A stretch of 8,380 nt of DNA from Verrucomicrobiales bacterium (GCA_028293405.1 JAQGOW010000255.1:1-8380), one strand, 5' to 3'; positions 1-7,739 are shown, counted from the stretch's first letter. The notes: a model not told the origin generated them from the letters alone. Numbers and translations are program-made.

Positions 1-485
1 CCGAGAGCGACGAATCCGCCAATCTTCAATACACCGCCCAAAAACGAGTAGTCACTCTTTACCGTGAACGCAGTGTAGGTCAGGCCACCAAAGAGCAATC
101 CCGTGATCAACGCTGCAGTCGGGAGAACGTCGGGCGTGGAACGATCCACCGCGAGGAGAAGCAGCGGCATGAAAATGATCGCTTCTGCTAAAACATAGAG
201 ACCGAGTCCCCAATACTGTGTCGAGATCGACGTGTCGGAATTCGCCCAATACTCAGCGAGCCAGGACACGCCTACAAACGCGCCGAGAACGATGAGCCAT
301 CCAAACGGCGCGGAGAGCACGGTTCGGGTGAAACGTTCGGGCAATCCAAGTGAAAAGAAGACAATTTCCAGTGCAATGAACGCAAAGATCGCGCCGGCCA
401 AATGACTGTAGGTGCGGCGAATAAATGCAGCACGTGCTTCGGCGGGTGCATCTGCGACGATAATCGGGGCCTGATAGTATTCCAT
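1..485 (-). CDS. Bax inhibitor-1/YccA family membrane protein, N-terminal part
   Basis: The reading frame starts at ATG 485-483 and runs off the left edge, giving 161 codons of a protein that is usually about 230-240 residues, so the C-terminal third is missing. An AAGGA Shine-Dalgarno (494-490) lies 4 bases before the ATG. A short soluble N-terminus rich in acidic residues and Ala is followed by R23-R24-T-Y, the family's usual Arg-x-x-Tyr lead-in to the first membrane helix. Hydrophobic segments fall at about residues 28-46, 61-79, 92-112 and 121-141, and a fifth begins near 148. The YWGLGLYVLAEAIIFMPLLL stretch fits the Bax1-I (TMBIM) pattern. Bacterial members such as YccA and YbhL are inner-membrane proteins; some act as pH-sensitive calcium leak channels and YccA modulates FtsH. 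The exact role here cannot be read from the sequence. It appears to be monocistronic with its own promoter, transcribed in the same direction as the ackA-xfp operon upstream of it. Confidence 0.85.
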   Translation of the reverse strand, partial: MEYYQAPIIVADAPAEARAAFIRRTYSHLAGAIFAFIALEIVFFSLGLPERFTRTVLSAPFGWLIVLGAFVGVSWLAEYWANSDTSISTQYWGLGLYVLAEAIIFMPLLLLAVDRSTPDVLPTAALITGLLFGGLTYTAFTVKSDYSFLGGVLKIGGFVAL

Positions 486-535
486 ATATTCCTTAATTCC
501 TTTTGTTTTGGTTAAACCGACTCCTTGCGCGGGAA

Positions 536-564
536 TGCATAGGGCATTTACCTTAGGGTGTCAA
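536..564 (-). promoter_or_regulatory. Candidate promoter for the Bax inhibitor-1-like gene
   Basis: On the minus strand a perfect TTGACA (564-559) is followed after exactly 17 bases by TATGCA (541-536), which keeps only the first three bases of a consensus -10. Transcription would start about 45 bases upstream of the ATG at 485. The -35 and its flank (ctATTGACAC) match those of the promoter at 7822-7850, which adds some support. The rest of the 486-633 gap shows no gene. Confidence 0.4.
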
Positions 565-633
565 TAGTAACGTGGCTGCACCAATGCAAGTGCAAAGTCA
601 TTCCTCTAGCTCAGCAGACGGCTTCTACCGTCG

Positions 634-3048
634 TTAAGCGCCGCTCCACTTCCAATCCCGAATCTCCGGCATGTCCTCGCCGTGTTCGGCGATGTAACGC
701 TTGTGCTCCAGCAGCTTGTTTTGAAGTTCTTGTTTGACGTAAGCAGCACTGGAACCGAGTTGCGGCAAACGATCAATGACATCGCCAACGAGATGAAAAC
801 GGTCGAGGTCATTCATCACAACCATGTCAAACGGCGTCGTCGTTGTGCCCTCTTCTTTATAGCCGCGGACGTGGAGGTTTTTGTGATTGGCACGACGATA
901 GGTCAAGCGATGGATCAACCACGGGTAGCCATGAAACGCGAAGATGATTGGTTTATCCTTCGTGAAAAGGTCATTAAAATCGGCGTCGGGCAATCCGTGC
1001 GGATGTTCGGAGCGCGGTTGCAGTTTCATCAGGTCAACGACGTTGACGACGCGGACTTTTATTTTCGGAAGCATTTTTCGAAGCAGATCGACGGCCGCTA
1101 GTGTTTCGTAAGTTGGGACGTCGCCGCAGCAGGCCATAACCACGTCGGGCTCGAAACCTTTATCGTTGCTGGCCCATTCCCAAATGCCGATGCCGGCGGT
1201 GCAATGTTTGATGGCCGATTCCATGTCGAGCCATTGCGGCGCGATTTGTTTGCCAGCCACAACAACGTTCACGTAGTTGCGACTGCGCAGGCAATGGTCG
1301 GTGACGGAGAGCAACGTGTTTGCATCGGGCGGCAGATAGACGCGGATGACTTCGGCTTTTTTATTTACGACGTGATCGATGAAACCGGGATCCTGATGAC
1401 TGAAGCCGTTGTGATCCTGACGCCACACATGAGACGTGAGCAGATAATTCAGCGACGCGATCGGACGACGCCACGGAATGTGGCGCGTTACTTTCAACCA
1501 TTTGGCGTGCTGGTTGAACATCGAGTCGATGATGTGAATGAAGGCTTCGTAGCAACTGAAGAAACCGTGGCGGCCAGTAAGCAAATACCCTTCGAGCCAA
1601 CCCTGGCAATTGTGTTCGCTCAAGACCTCCATGACGCGACCGTTCGGTGAAACGTTCTCGTCGGTCGGTAAAATCGTGGCCATGGAACAGCGCTTGTCGA
1701 CTTCGAAGACCGCGTTCCAACGATTCGACGCGGTTTCGTCAGGGCTGAAGATGCGAAACGTTTTCGAATTATTCTTCAAAACGTCGCGGATGAATTTCCC
1801 CTGCACTTCGGTCGCCGAGGCTTGGGCAACGCCGGGTTTGGAAACTTTAACCGCGTAATCGCAGAAATCCGGCATACGCAACGCGCGCAATAGGAGGCCG
1901 CCGTTCGCATGCGGATTGGCGCTCATACGGCGATCGCCTTTAGGCGCAAGGTCGGCGAACTCCTTTTTGAATGCGCCGTTTTTGTCGAAGAGTTCTTCGG
2001 GTTTATAGCTCTTCATCCAGCGCTCAAGAATTTTTATATGCGCCGGCTGACTCATGTCGGACATCGGCACTTGATGCGCGCGGAACGTGTTCTCGACGGG
2101 TTTGCCGTCGACTTCCTTTGGCCCGGTCCAACCTTTCGGCGTGCGCAAAATGATCATCGGCCACATCGGGCGCGTGAGATCGTTTTTCGTGCGTGCGTTT
2201 TGTTGGATGGCTTTGATTTCGGCGAACACGGTGTCGAGTGTCGTCGCCATTTGTTGATGCATTGCGGCTGGTTCCTCGCCTTCGACAAAATACGGTTTGT
2301 AACCGTAACCAAGGAAAAGAGCTTCGAGTTCTTCACGTGGAATTCGCGCGAGGAAAGTCGGACCCGCAATTTTGTAGCCGTTGAGATGAAGTATCGGCAG
2401 CACTGCGCCATCGCGTGCGGGATTGAGAAATTTGTTCGAGTGCCAACTCGTGGCGAGCGGGCCCGTTTCGGCTTCGCCGTCGCCGACGATGCAGGCGGCA
2501 ATCAAATCGGGATTGTCGAACACAGCTCCGAATGCGTGAGAGAGCGAGTAACCAAGTTCGCCGCCTTCATGGATTGAGCCAGGCGTTTCGGGCGCAACGT
2601 GGCTTGGAATGCCACCGGGAAATGAAAATTGTTTGAACAGTTTTCGGATGCCGTCTTCGTCTTGCGAAATGTTCGGATAAACTTCGCTGTAGGTGCCTTC
2701 AAGATATGTATTCGCGACGAGACCGGGACCGCCGTGGCCGGGGCCGGTGATATAAATTATGCTGAGGTCGCGCGCTTTGATGATGCGATTGAGATGAACG
2801 TAAAGGAAATTGAGACCGGGCGTGGTGCCCCAATGTCCGAGCAGGCGCGGCTTGATGTCTTCGCGCTTGATCGGCGTCTTTAGCAGCGGATTTTTGTAGA
2901 GATAGATTTGGCCGACCGACAAATAGTTTGCGGCACGCCACCACGCGTCCATTTTGTTGAGTTCATCAGGGGTGAGCGGGCCGGAGGTCGGGGGCGAAAC
3001 TTTCGCAGCGCGGCCGGATGAGAAGCGGGAATTTTCGGAGTATTTCAT
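634..3048 (-). CDS. xfp: Xylulose-5-phosphate/fructose-6-phosphate phosphoketolase
   Basis: This cytoplasmic thiamine-diphosphate (TPP) enzyme cleaves xylulose-5-P (and usually fructose-6-P) with inorganic phosphate to acetyl-phosphate plus glyceraldehyde-3-P (or erythrose-4-P). At 804 residues it is full length for the family (about 790-820). Visible signatures are GHWGTTPG at residues 71-78 (H72), GPGHGGPG at 102-109 (H105), [20 protein letters not shown] at 148-167, the TPP-binding GDGEAETGP at 189-197, AHQVP at 324-328, the SEH triad at 477-479 with the TPP-activating Glu at 478, and GFSHQDP at 548-554 (H551). These are the catalytic His and Glu positions known from bifidobacterial phosphoketolase. 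The ATG at 3048 is supported by GAGGT (3059-3055) six bases upstream. The start overlaps the ackA stop as ATGA, so translation is probably coupled. No frameshift or missing key residue is seen. The substrate preference between X5P and F6P cannot be decided from sequence alone. Confidence 0.97.
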   Translation of the reverse strand: MKYSENSRFSSGRAAKVSPPTSGPLTPDELNKMDAWWRAANYLSVGQIYLYKNPLLKTPIKREDIKPRLLGHWGTTPGLNFLYVHLNRIIKARDLSIIYITGPGHGGPGLVANTYLEGTYSEVYPNISQDEDGIRKLFKQFSFPGGIPSHVAPETPGSIHEGGELGYSLSHAFGAVFDNPDLIAACIVGDGEAETGPLATSWHSNKFLNPARDGAVLPILHLNGYKIAGPTFLARIPREELEALFLGYGYKPYFVEGEEPAAMHQQMATTLDTVFAEIKAIQQNARTKNDLTRPMWPMIILRTPKGWTGPKEVDGKPVENTFRAHQVPMSDMSQPAHIKILERWMKSYKPEELFDKNGAFKKEFADLAPKGDRRMSANPHANGGLLLRALRMPDFCDYAVKVSKPGVAQASATEVQGKFIRDVLKNNSKTFRIFSPDETASNRWNAVFEVDKRCSMATILPTDENVSPNGRVMEVLSEHNCQGWLEGYLLTGRHGFFSCYEAFIHIIDSMFNQHAKWLKVTRHIPWRRPIASLNYLLTSHVWRQDHNGFSHQDPGFIDHVVNKKAEVIRVYLPPDANTLLSVTDHCLRSRNYVNVVVAGKQIAPQWLDMESAIKHCTAGIGIWEWASNDKGFEPDVVMACCGDVPTYETLAAVDLLRKMLPKIKVRVVNVVDLMKLQPRSEHPHGLPDADFNDLFTKDKPIIFAFHGYPWLIHRLTYRRANHKNLHVRGYKEEGTTTTPFDMVVMNDLDRFHLVGDVIDRLPQLGSSAAYVKQELQNKLLEHKRYIAEHGEDMPEIRDWKWSGA

Positions 3049-4256
3049 GATGTTACCTCGTTGCGAAGCAATGCGGTAATCGTTTGAGCGATATACATTT
3101 CTTCGTCGGTTTTGATGACGTGCACGGTCGCCTTGCTGGTCTTTTTAGAAATGATTGCCCCATTTTGGTTGTTCGCAATCGAGTCGAGTTCGATGCCAAG
3201 AAACTCTAGACCGTGGCAGATACGTGCGCGCACTTCGGCATTATTTTCGCCGATGCCGGCGGAAAAGATCAGGGTGTCCAAGCCGCCCAGAACTGCGGCG
3301 AGTCCGGCGAGATGTTTTTTGGCATTGTAACAAAATGAGTCGACGGCATCGGCCGCGCGTGCGTCGTTTTGTTGTGCGTCCAATAAATCGCGCATATCGG
3401 AACTCGTTTCGGAAATCCCGAGCAACCCTGATTCGGCATTCACCATGTGTTGAAAATCGTCCACGGACATTTTTTCGATGCGAATAAGATACGCGGCCAA
3501 ACTCGGATCGAGATCGCCAGTGCGGCGGCTCATGACAAGGCCGGCAGTGGGTGTGAACGACATTGTGGTATCCACGGAACGGCCATTGTGAACAGCGGTC
3601 ATGCTCGCGCCGTTGCCGAGATGAGCAATTACGACGCGGCCTCTGGCAGCTTCCTCGCCCGCCCTTTCCTTTAGTTGTTGCATGAGCCACGAACAGGACA
3701 GCCCGTGAAAACCGTAACGGCGGATGCCGCGTTTTTCGTATTTGCGTGGAATCGGAAGCAAATACGCGACACGTGGGAGGTCGCGATGAAAGGCTGTGTC
3801 GAAGCAGGCAAATTGCGGAACGGCCGGAAAAGCTTCTGTGCAACAGCGTATCAACGAAATATCTGCCGGCAAATGCTCTGGATCAAATGGACTCAATCGC
3901 TCCAGTTCGGCGAGCATAGCTGCGTTGACGGGTTGGTGTTGGCGATAGAGCGGTCCGCCGTGTACGACGCGATGGGCGACCGCACTCAAGTCTTTTGCAC
4001 CGGGGGTTTCGTTAATTTGCTCTAACACCAACGCGAGGGCTTCTGCGTGATTTTGGACTTTGACCGGACGTCGTGACGAGCCGACGCGCAGGGTTGGGTT
4101 CGGCAGTCCGATGCGTTCGATTTCGCCGGAGACGGTGCGCTGCGGCTTGCCATGGCCTGTCGCAAAAATGGCGAACTTCAGGCTCGAAGATCCTCCGTTA
4201 ATCGTCAAAATCGCAGGCACAATCTTTATTGTAAACTGAACGCTGGTATTTGCCAT
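3045..4256 (-). CDS. ackA: Acetate kinase, phosphoketolase-linked type
   Basis: This cytoplasmic kinase interconverts acetyl-phosphate + ADP and acetate + ATP; here it would cash in the acetyl-phosphate made by Xfp, encoded immediately downstream. The 403 residues match the usual 395-405. Signatures: NGGSSSLKF at residues 20-28 (N20), HRVVHGG at 95-101 (R96), [20 protein letters not shown] at 151-170 (catalytic D153), RRYGFHGLS at 179-187 (H184), AHLGNGAS at 211-218 (N215), SRRTGDLDP at 243-251 (R245) and TDEE at 383-386. The GFHGLS form, in place of the usual GFHGTS, is one I associate with acetate kinases encoded beside xfp. The chosen ATG at 4256 adds about 12 residues before the usual core; a GTG at 4220 (codon 13) is an alternative that would widen the divergent gap. 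Neither start has a strong Shine-Dalgarno. The TGA overlaps the xfp ATG by 4 bases. The frame stays open upstream to 6593, but that part has no recognisable protein sequence. Confidence 0.95.
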   Translation of the reverse strand: MANTSVQFTIKIVPAILTINGGSSSLKFAIFATGHGKPQRTVSGEIERIGLPNPTLRVGSSRRPVKVQNHAEALALVLEQINETPGAKDLSAVAHRVVHGGPLYRQHQPVNAAMLAELERLSPFDPEHLPADISLIRCCTEAFPAVPQFACFDTAFHRDLPRVAYLLPIPRKYEKRGIRRYGFHGLSCSWLMQQLKERAGEEAARGRVVIAHLGNGASMTAVHNGRSVDTTMSFTPTAGLVMSRRTGDLDPSLAAYLIRIEKMSVDDFQHMVNAESGLLGISETSSDMRDLLDAQQNDARAADAVDSFCYNAKKHLAGLAAVLGGLDTLIFSAGIGENNAEVRARICHGLEFLGIELDSIANNQNGAIISKKTSKATVHVIKTDEEMYIAQTITALLRNEVTS

Positions 4257-4280
4257 AGCCGAGTTACACTCAACCGAAAC
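4257..4280. other. Very short divergent intergenic region between ackA and the DUF5005-like gene
   Basis: Only 24 bases separate the two start codons, so the promoters of both genes must lie largely inside each other's coding sequence, unless ackA really starts at GTG 4220. I found no convincing -35/-10 pair for either gene here. The nearest candidate for the plus strand, TTGTAA at 4229-4234, has no good -10 at the right distance. Confidence 0.4.
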
Positions 4281-5423
4281 ATGAAAATCACGACTGCATT
4301 GTTGATGGTGCTCGCATCGTCCGTTGTCGCGGCGTGTGCTGCGGAAAAGGGATCGGTTGGCCTCCTCTCCCCGACCCTCTCCTCCAGAGGAGGAGAGGGA
4401 GCTGGGCGCGTTTACAAAGTTCTGGCGTTTACGGAATTTTTTCGCCGCACCAATGGTTGGGTATCGGGGGATGGCGCGATTTCGGTGCCGCTGTCCGATG
4501 GGCGCGTGTTGTGGTTGTTCGGCGATAGTCACCTCGACGATTACGATGCAAAAACCGGAACGACGGCTTGTCTGTTTCAGTGTCGCAATGCCGGATTGCT
4601 CCAAGCATCCGAGACGGATTTGAAAACGGCGCGGACATTGCGAACGACGAAGCCGATTTTTAAATCTTGGTTCAAGAATTCCACGAACGAGAATCTTTGG
4701 TTTTGGCCAATGTGCGGGTTTCAGAACAAGGACGCGGTCTATATATATTTGTCGGCTTTGAAAAAAACCGGTGAAGGGATGTGGGGATTCGGGAGTGCGG
4801 GAAATGAATTTTGGGGCAAGGTTGCGTTCCCGAGCATGGAGGTTGTCGATTACGTTCCCCTGCCCGCTTTCGATGGCGTGCAAATGGGACAAGGGTTTGT
4901 TGAGGATGGCAACTGGATTTATGCGTTTGGGAGCAAGGCGCGCGGGGTGGGATCCGATGTTGTGGTGGCGCGGTTCAAGAGTGGCGAACCGATCCGGTGG
5001 GGCTTTTGGAATGGGACGGATTGGAATGGTGCGTCCACCAATGCTGCGGCAGTCGGCAGGGCGAATGTCGGTGTTCATGTTTGTTTGGTGCGCGGGAAAT
5101 ATGTGCTGACGACGGGTACGTTGAGTATCGCGGCGGATGGTGGGCGAGACATCTTTATGGCGACGAGCGATAAGCCGACGGGACCATTCTCCGAACTGAC
5201 GAAGGTTTGGACGGTTGACGACACGTATCGTGGGCACATTCCGTTTTGGTACATTCCGCAGGCGCATCCCGAATTTATTAACAAGGGCGGCGAAATTTTG
5301 GTGACGTACTCGATTAACGGTTATGAACCGGCGGTGAAGGCTTGTGTCGATGGGCGCGCGATTCCAGATCATTATCGGCCGAAGGCGATTCGGGTTCCGT
5401 TGAGGATGATTGGCATCAAGTAG
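4281..5423 (+). CDS. Exported DUF5005/DUF4185-like beta-propeller protein
   Basis: A predicted 380-residue exported protein of unknown function. Residues 1-20 form a signal peptide: K2, then a hydrophobic run, then VVAAC, where C19 would be the lipidated Cys of a VAAC lipobox; signal peptidase I cleavage after ACA is the alternative. The mature domain starts near residue 45. Its features fit the DUF5005/DUF4185 type of five-bladed propeller, related in fold to glycoside hydrolase families 43/62: GDGAISVPL at 63-71, DGRVLWLFGDS at 73-83, many Trp and Gly residues, YIPQAHPEF at 324-332 and EILVTYSINGY at 338-348. A role in polysaccharide binding or cleavage is a guess from fold. ATG 4281 was chosen over an upstream in-frame ATG at 4152 because only this start puts the signal peptide at the N-terminus and avoids overlap with ackA; no Shine-Dalgarno is evident. 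Residues 27-41 are encoded by a palindromic genomic repeat (4361-4401). trxC follows 67 bases downstream on the same strand. Confidence 0.75.
   Translation: MKITTALLMVLASSVVAACAAEKGSVGLLSPTLSSRGGEGAGRVYKVLAFTEFFRRTNGWVSGDGAISVPLSDGRVLWLFGDSHLDDYDAKTGTTACLFQCRNAGLLQASETDLKTARTLRTTKPIFKSWFKNSTNENLWFWPMCGFQNKDAVYIYLSALKKTGEGMWGFGSAGNEFWGKVAFPSMEVVDYVPLPAFDGVQMGQGFVEDGNWIYAFGSKARGVGSDVVVARFKSGEPIRWGFWNGTDWNGASTNAAAVGRANVGVHVCLVRGKYVLTTGTLSIAADGGRDIFMATSDKPTGPFSELTKVWTVDDTYRGHIPFWYIPQAHPEFINKGGEILVTYSINGYEPAVKACVDGRAIPDHYRPKAIRVPLRMIGIK
4361..4401. repeat. CT/GA-rich palindromic repeat inside a coding sequence
   Basis: A pyrimidine-rich half followed by a purine-rich half. The core is a perfect 11-bp inverted repeat, CCCTCTCCTCC (4375-4385) and GGAGGAGAGGG (4389-4399), around a 3-base AGA loop, with CCTCCTCTCCCC on the left flank. 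A second copy with the same stem sequence and a CGA loop lies at 7928-7951 in non-coding DNA. Here it is in frame and encodes residues 27-41 of the exported protein (a Ser/Gly/Arg-rich stretch), between the signal peptide and the propeller domain. Confidence 0.8.
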
Positions 5424-5476
5424 AACCACGGCGGTCACGGAGCGATACGCCCTGCCTTGCGGAACGGCGAATCTTT

Positions 5477-5482
5477 GGAAGG
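5477..5482 (+). promoter_or_regulatory. Ribosome binding site that fixes the GTG start of trxC
   Basis: GGAAGG ends 8 bases before the GTG at 5491. The same frame is open back to an ATG at 5410, but that start would lie inside the end of the upstream gene and add 27 residues with no thioredoxin-family character. The site therefore favours GTG 5491. Confidence 0.7.
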
Positions 5483-5490
5483 TTGAATAT

Positions 5491-5961
5491 GTGACTACAA
5501 CACATTCTATCGAGGCGGATGAACGAGGGTTGTTGGTGCAATGCCCGAAATGCGACAAAACTAATCGCATGGAATACACGCGATTGGGACAGACGTTTCG
5601 GTGCGGGAATTGCCAGACAGAATTGGGTGTGCCGGATGCGCCGGTGGAGATTTCGACGGCAGCGGCATTTGATGCGTTGACGACGAAGTCGACGTTGCCG
5701 GTGGTGGTGGATTTTTGGGCGTCGTGGTGCGGACCTTGCAAGATGTTTGCACCGGAGTTCGCACGTGCGGCGGCGGCCAATGGCGGGCGATGGATTGCGG
5801 CGAAGGTGAATACGGAGGAATTGCCGCAGGTGGCGCAACGGTTCGCGATACAGGCGATTCCGACGTTGGCGTTGTTTAATAGCGGGCGCGAGGTGGCCCG
5901 CAAACAAGGGGCGTTGCCCGGACCTGCGCTGGAGCGGTTTATTGCGGAATCGATTCGATGA
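5491..5961 (+). CDS. trxC: Thioredoxin 2 type (zinc ribbon plus thioredoxin domain)
   Basis: A 156-residue cytoplasmic dithiol/disulfide oxidoreductase. The N-terminal zinc ribbon has C18-x2-C21 and C38-x2-C41, as in TrxC (thioredoxin 2), where the four Cys bind zinc. The thioredoxin domain follows from about residue 50: VVVDFWASWCGPCKMFAPEF at 71-90 with the redox pair C80/C83, KVNTEE at 105-110, and the cis-proline motif AIPTL with P124. TrxC of E. coli is about 139 residues, so this protein has a slightly longer N-terminus. It is expected to reduce cytosolic disulfides and to be recycled by thioredoxin reductase, which is not in this window. The start is GTG, fixed by GGAAGG 8 bases upstream. 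Its TGA overlaps the ATG of the aldo/keto reductase (ATGA), so the two are probably translated together. Regulation by OxyR, known for E. coli trxC, cannot be seen here. Confidence 0.92.
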   Translation: MTTTHSIEADERGLLVQCPKCDKTNRMEYTRLGQTFRCGNCQTELGVPDAPVEISTAAAFDALTTKSTLPVVVDFWASWCGPCKMFAPEFARAAAANGGRWIAAKVNTEELPQVAQRFAIQAIPTLALFNSGREVARKQGALPGPALERFIAESIR

Positions 5962-6818
5962 AAACTTCGAGCATCAAAACGGTGCGACTGCCTTCCGGGC
6001 GCGAGATTCCGATGATCGGTCAGGGCACGTGGCGCATGGGTGAGAATCGCACGGAACGCCAGGCGGAGGTTGATGCTTTGCGATTGGGATTGGACCTTGG
6101 GATTACACTGATCGACACGGCGGAAATGTATGGTGAAGGTGGCGCGGAGATTATTATCAGCGAAGCCATTGCCGGCAGGCGCGATGAGGTGTTTTTGGTG
6201 AGCAAAATTTATCCGCACCACGCGTGTCACGAAGGGACGGCGCAGGCTTGTGAGCGGACGTTGAAACGGCTCAAGACGGATCGGTTGGATTTGTATCTTC
6301 TGCATTGGCGCGAATCGATTCCGTTGGAGGAAACTATTTCGGCGTTTTTGAAACTGAAGGCTGACGGAAAGATTTTGGATTTTGGCGTGAGCAATTTTGA
6401 TTTGTCCGATATGGAAGACGCGGCACGCATCGCTGGTGGTGAGCAGATCGCGACGAACCAGATTTATTATAACCTGGAGCATCGCGGGATTGAGTTCGAT
6501 TTGATGCCGTGGTGCAAGGAACGCGGCATTCCACTCATGGCGTATTCGCCTCTGAAGAGTTCGGGTGATGACAAGCATGCGTTGCTCGGGCACTTGGCAT
6601 TAAAGAAGATTGCGAAGGCGCACAGTGCGACGACGGCGCAGATTGCGTTGGCGTGGTTGTTACATATGGGTGTTGTTGTTATTCCGAAGGCGGTCAAACC
6701 GGAACACGTGCGCGAAAATCTGGTGGTCGCGGACATTCAACTCACGCGCGAAGATATTAAGTCAATCGATAAGGCGTTTCCGGCACCCAATCACAAAGTT
6801 TCGCTAGCGATGAGGTGA
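5958..6818 (+). CDS. Aldo/keto reductase, NAD(P)H-dependent
   Basis: A complete 286-residue cytoplasmic (beta/alpha)8-barrel oxidoreductase that would reduce aldehydes or ketones with NADPH. The catalytic tetrad is visible: D53 and Y58 in LIDTAEMYGEGGAE, K83 in LVSKIY, and H116 in LDLYLLHW. Cofactor-binding elements also match: GVSNF at 143-147, NQIYYN at 167-172, AYSPL at 195-199, and IPKAVKPEHVRENL at 242-255, which would hold the 2'-phosphate of NADPH through K244 and R252. The sequence looks closest to the AKR5-like group (2,5-diketo-gluconate reductase/YeaE type), but the substrate is not inferable. The ATG overlaps the trxC stop by 4 bases, implying coupling; pairing a disulfide reductase with a carbonyl reductase hints at electrophile or oxidative stress handling (inference). 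A hairpin terminator starts 6 bases after the TGA. Confidence 0.93.
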   Translation: MKTSSIKTVRLPSGREIPMIGQGTWRMGENRTERQAEVDALRLGLDLGITLIDTAEMYGEGGAEIIISEAIAGRRDEVFLVSKIYPHHACHEGTAQACERTLKRLKTDRLDLYLLHWRESIPLEETISAFLKLKADGKILDFGVSNFDLSDMEDAARIAGGEQIATNQIYYNLEHRGIEFDLMPWCKERGIPLMAYSPLKSSGDDKHALLGHLALKKIAKAHSATTAQIALAWLLHMGVVVIPKAVKPEHVRENLVVADIQLTREDIKSIDKAFPAPNHKVSLAMR

Positions 6819-6823
6819 AAAGA

Positions 6824-6846
6824 AGCGCGGACAGGCTGTCCGCGCT
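6824..6846. terminator. Hairpin terminator, probably bidirectional between convergent genes
   Basis: A perfect 10-bp stem, AGCGCGGACA (6824-6833) and TGTCCGCGCT (6837-6846), with a GGC loop. On the minus strand it is followed by TCTTTT (6823-6818), the better T-tract, so it may mainly end transcripts of the minus-strand gene at 6936-7739. On the plus strand it sits 6 bases after the aldo/keto reductase stop and is followed only by CCTTGCTT, a weak tail. Confidence 0.7.
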
Positions 6847-6890
6847 CCTTGCTTAACCTTGCCGTTTTTCGCTAATTTTTACCTCGTTGG

Positions 6891-6950
6891 GGTTTGCTTG
6901 GGCTTTCATAGCCTTGCATAGGTTTGCATAGGCTTTCATGAGTTTGCCAA
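6891..6950. repeat. Tandem array of six degenerate 10-bp repeats
   Basis: Six contiguous 10-base units with consensus GGTTTGCATA on the plus strand. By eye, units 1 to 6 match the consensus at 8, 8, 8, 10, 7 and 7 of 10 positions. A higher-order 30-bp period is also visible: units 1 and 4 match at 8/10, and units 2 and 5 at 9/10. The array covers the last five codons, including the stop, of the minus-strand gene and about 45 bases of its 3' untranslated region. The following 6851-6890 stretch is T-rich with nothing else evident. Confidence 0.75.
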
Positions 6951-7739
6951 TCTTTGATCATATTTGGCCAAGTCGGTGCCTTCCGGCACTTTGACTCCCA
7001 TGATTTGGCACAGCTTTTGGTGGTAGCCGGGTTTCCCTTTGGCTTCGCGCAGCTCAGCTTTGGTCTTCTCGCCGAGCATTTCATATCTCATCGCAAAATC
7101 CGCTTGTTCGCGGCGGCGTTTGCGATCCTGGTATTCTTCGCGGTCGCGAATGACGTCGGTCTCGCGCTTTTGGCGATCGGATTCTTCAGCAGCCAATCGG
7201 AAGAGGAGTTCTGGGTTTGCTGTGATGGCGGTGGCGATTTGTTTGCTGTCGATTTGCTGGAGCACCTCGTTGTAGCGCGACGCCAAGAGTGCATTATTGA
7301 CATCGGTAAGATCAAAGTGGCGATCACGATTGCGACCGAGAGCGAAAGTGAGGTCGATCATGTTTCCACGTTTTGTCACAATGGTTTCGAGTTGAACTTG
7401 CTGTTGCAGCCAATCCTTATGGCCGCCGCGAGCCCAATTGGTGATATTCTGGCGAGTGATGCCGGTAAAACCTTCATCTTCGAGGAAAGCGATGATTTCC
7501 TGATACGTTTTACCTTCGTAAAGCAGATTGCTAACACATTGGCGGGCGCTATAAGGCAAGCACGCCACTTTGCCGGTTCGGCGGCAGTTCGACCGAGGCT
7601 TGCGAGGTTTGACGGGCGCTTTGGGTTGTGGGTTGGAGACAACTTCTGCCGACTGGGCAGGAACGTTGGACGGTTCCTGGCCGGGCGGTGGTGTGGGTGT
7701 TGATTCGGCAATGATGCTGTTTTGCGCTTCTTCTGACAT
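6936..7739 (-). CDS. Putative helix-turn-helix protein with Pro-rich N-terminus, function unknown
   Basis: I do not recognise a named family with certainty. The 267 residues divide into a disordered Pro/Ala/Ser-rich N-terminus (about 13-48), a basic patch KPRKPRS (44-50), and a compact region, residues 60-111, in which CLPYSARQCVSNLLYEGKTY, EIIAFLEDEGFTG and ITRQNITNWARGGHKDWL look like a helix-turn-helix. This resembles the layout of phage Mu gp27/DUF3486-type or terminase small-subunit N-termini. A long, highly charged helical half follows; residues 186-235 are rich in Arg, Glu, Lys and Gln and suggest a coiled coil. It ends with a short IMGVKVPEGTDLAKYD segment. The ATG at 7739 is favoured over an in-frame ATG at 7850 because AAAGGA (7751-7746) sits 6 bases upstream and the 7850 start falls on the promoter -35. 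No phage genes accompany it, so it may be a domesticated or lineage-specific DNA-binding protein (inference). Confidence 0.75.
   Translation of the reverse strand: MSEEAQNSIIAESTPTPPPGQEPSNVPAQSAEVVSNPQPKAPVKPRKPRSNCRRTGKVACLPYSARQCVSNLLYEGKTYQEIIAFLEDEGFTGITRQNITNWARGGHKDWLQQQVQLETIVTKRGNMIDLTFALGRNRDRHFDLTDVNNALLASRYNEVLQQIDSKQIATAITANPELLFRLAAEESDRQKRETDVIRDREEYQDRKRRREQADFAMRYEMLGEKTKAELREAKGKPGYHQKLCQIMGVKVPEGTDLAKYDQRLANS

Noticed and set aside
617..632. Hairpin GACGG/CCGTC just after the xfp stop as a terminator
   Set aside because: The stem has only 5 bp with a 6-base loop and no T-tract on the minus strand; too weak to call.
1909..2577. 222-codon open frame on the plus strand opposite xfp
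   Set aside because: It is fully antisense to a conserved phosphoketolase and has shadow-like composition, with no motif.
4152..4280. Upstream in-frame ATG extending the DUF5005-like protein by 43 residues
   Set aside because: It would overlap ackA and bury the signal peptide inside the protein; the extra residues have no features.
4257..6593. Minus-strand frame of ackA staying open for another 2337 bases, opposite three plus-strand genes
   Set aside because: The extension is rich in Arg, His, Asn and Pro with no domain or signal, as expected for an antisense shadow. The opposite strand has three well-supported genes, and acetate kinase is complete from 4256.
6891..6950. CRISPR array
   Set aside because: The units are 10 bases, contiguous and without spacers.
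6954..7703. 249-codon plus-strand frame opposite the helix-turn-helix gene, with hydrophobic stretches
   Set aside because: The minus-strand frame has a promoter, a ribosome binding site, a downstream terminator and a sensible protein. The plus frame lacks these and its Phe/Val-rich runs are complements of the Lys/Glu-rich codons.
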